DNA of 16,000 bases from Gemmatimonadota bacterium (GTDB taxonomy: Bacteria > Gemmatimonadota > Gemmatimonadetes > Gemmatimonadales > Gemmatimonadaceae): positions 1 through 16,000 of the forward strand of contig JARIET010000030.1 in NCBI GenBank assembly GCA_031127185.1. The letters are read 5' to 3'. Position 1 is the stretch's first letter. Each line of letters opens with the position of its first letter. This document shows, one piece after another, positions 15,799-16,000 of this stretch. A model generated the notes under the pieces. It worked only from the letters and a program-made list of their open reading frames with translations, did no database searches and had not been told where the DNA came from. A program made the position numbers and the translations under genes.

Positions 15799-16000
15799 CG
15801 CGCCGCTCCGGCCGTGGAGCCGGCAGCCGTCGCACCCTTCAGGCCAAGCGAGTCGTAGGACATGCCGGCGAACGCAGGCGTCGTCTTAACCATCGCATCG
15901 AACACCTGCGACGCCAGCAGGTAGTCGGCCTGCTCACCGAGGGCCATCAGCAGGTCGGCCAGCGCAAACCACGCTGCGCGCGCCTGACCTGGCGAGCCCT
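15795..16000 (-). CDS. nuoG: NADH-quinone oxidoreductase subunit G, C-terminal end (cut by window edge)
   Basis: The last 67 codons of an open frame that enters from the window edge and stops at TGA 15795-15797, overlapping the nuoH start codon (ATGA). The visible end contains PGQARAAWFALADLL and, later, VFDAMVKTTPAFAGMSYDSL, before an Ala/Gly-rich tail. This resembles the C-terminus of the molybdopterin-oxidoreductase-like domain of NuoG, where a late [F/L]..[E/D]...PAFAG.SY segment is common. No cluster-binding motif lies in the visible part, so the name depends partly on position: nuoG precedes nuoH in nearly all nuo operons. A different protein is possible but unlikely. Confidence 0.82.
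   Translation of the reverse strand, partial: GSPGQARAAWFALADLLMALGEQADYLLASQVFDAMVKTTPAFAGMSYDSLGLKGATAAGSTAGAAR

Overview
This window is a high-GC bacterial chromosome segment in which every gene I can support is on the minus strand. Gene content is housekeeping: complex I, succinyl-CoA synthetase, nucleoside diphosphate kinase, and the start of phospholipid synthesis. The protein sequences and gene order resemble Gemmatimonadota or a related soil or aquatic lineage. That placement rests on recall of family sequences, not on a search, and is moderate at best. I see no tRNA, rRNA, CRISPR array, insertion sequence or phage gene.

Region 1 (15998 down to 7827) is the downstream part of a nuo operon in the standard order: the 3' end of nuoG, then nuoH, I, J, K, L, M and N. 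Spacing is very tight, with ATGA overlaps at nuoG/nuoH and nuoM/nuoN. It covers most of the membrane arm of NADH:quinone oxidoreductase plus the NuoI iron-sulfur subunit; nuoA-F lie outside the window. A perfect 10-bp inverted repeat follows nuoN, and its loop is complementary to the nuoN stop region.

Region 2 (7753 down to 3909) holds a phosphomannomutase/phosphoglucomutase and, 8 bp further on, a large UPF0182-type membrane protein that is short and divergent for its family.

Region 3 (3767 down to 1272) is sucC-sucD, overlapping by ATGA, followed by ndk. Succinyl-CoA synthetase makes a nucleoside triphosphate in the TCA cycle and Ndk redistributes its gamma phosphate, so this is a coherent energy-metabolism set.

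Region 4 (1152 down to the window edge) is the widely conserved yceD (DUF177)-rpmF-plsX set: an rRNA/ribosome-associated factor, ribosomal protein L32 and phosphate acyltransferase, with plsX cut by the edge. The gap upstream of yceD has a promoter-like element with repeated TTGAC boxes, so close to the ATG that the mRNA may be leaderless.

No new defence or mobile system is visible. The most interesting signals are small. A 10-bp-period repeat upstream of sucC has a near copy inside nuoL, where it encodes part of a histidine-rich loop. A degenerate 7-bp-period repeat lies between sucD and ndk. A possible pseudoknot or loop-linear RNA structure sits at the nuoN end.
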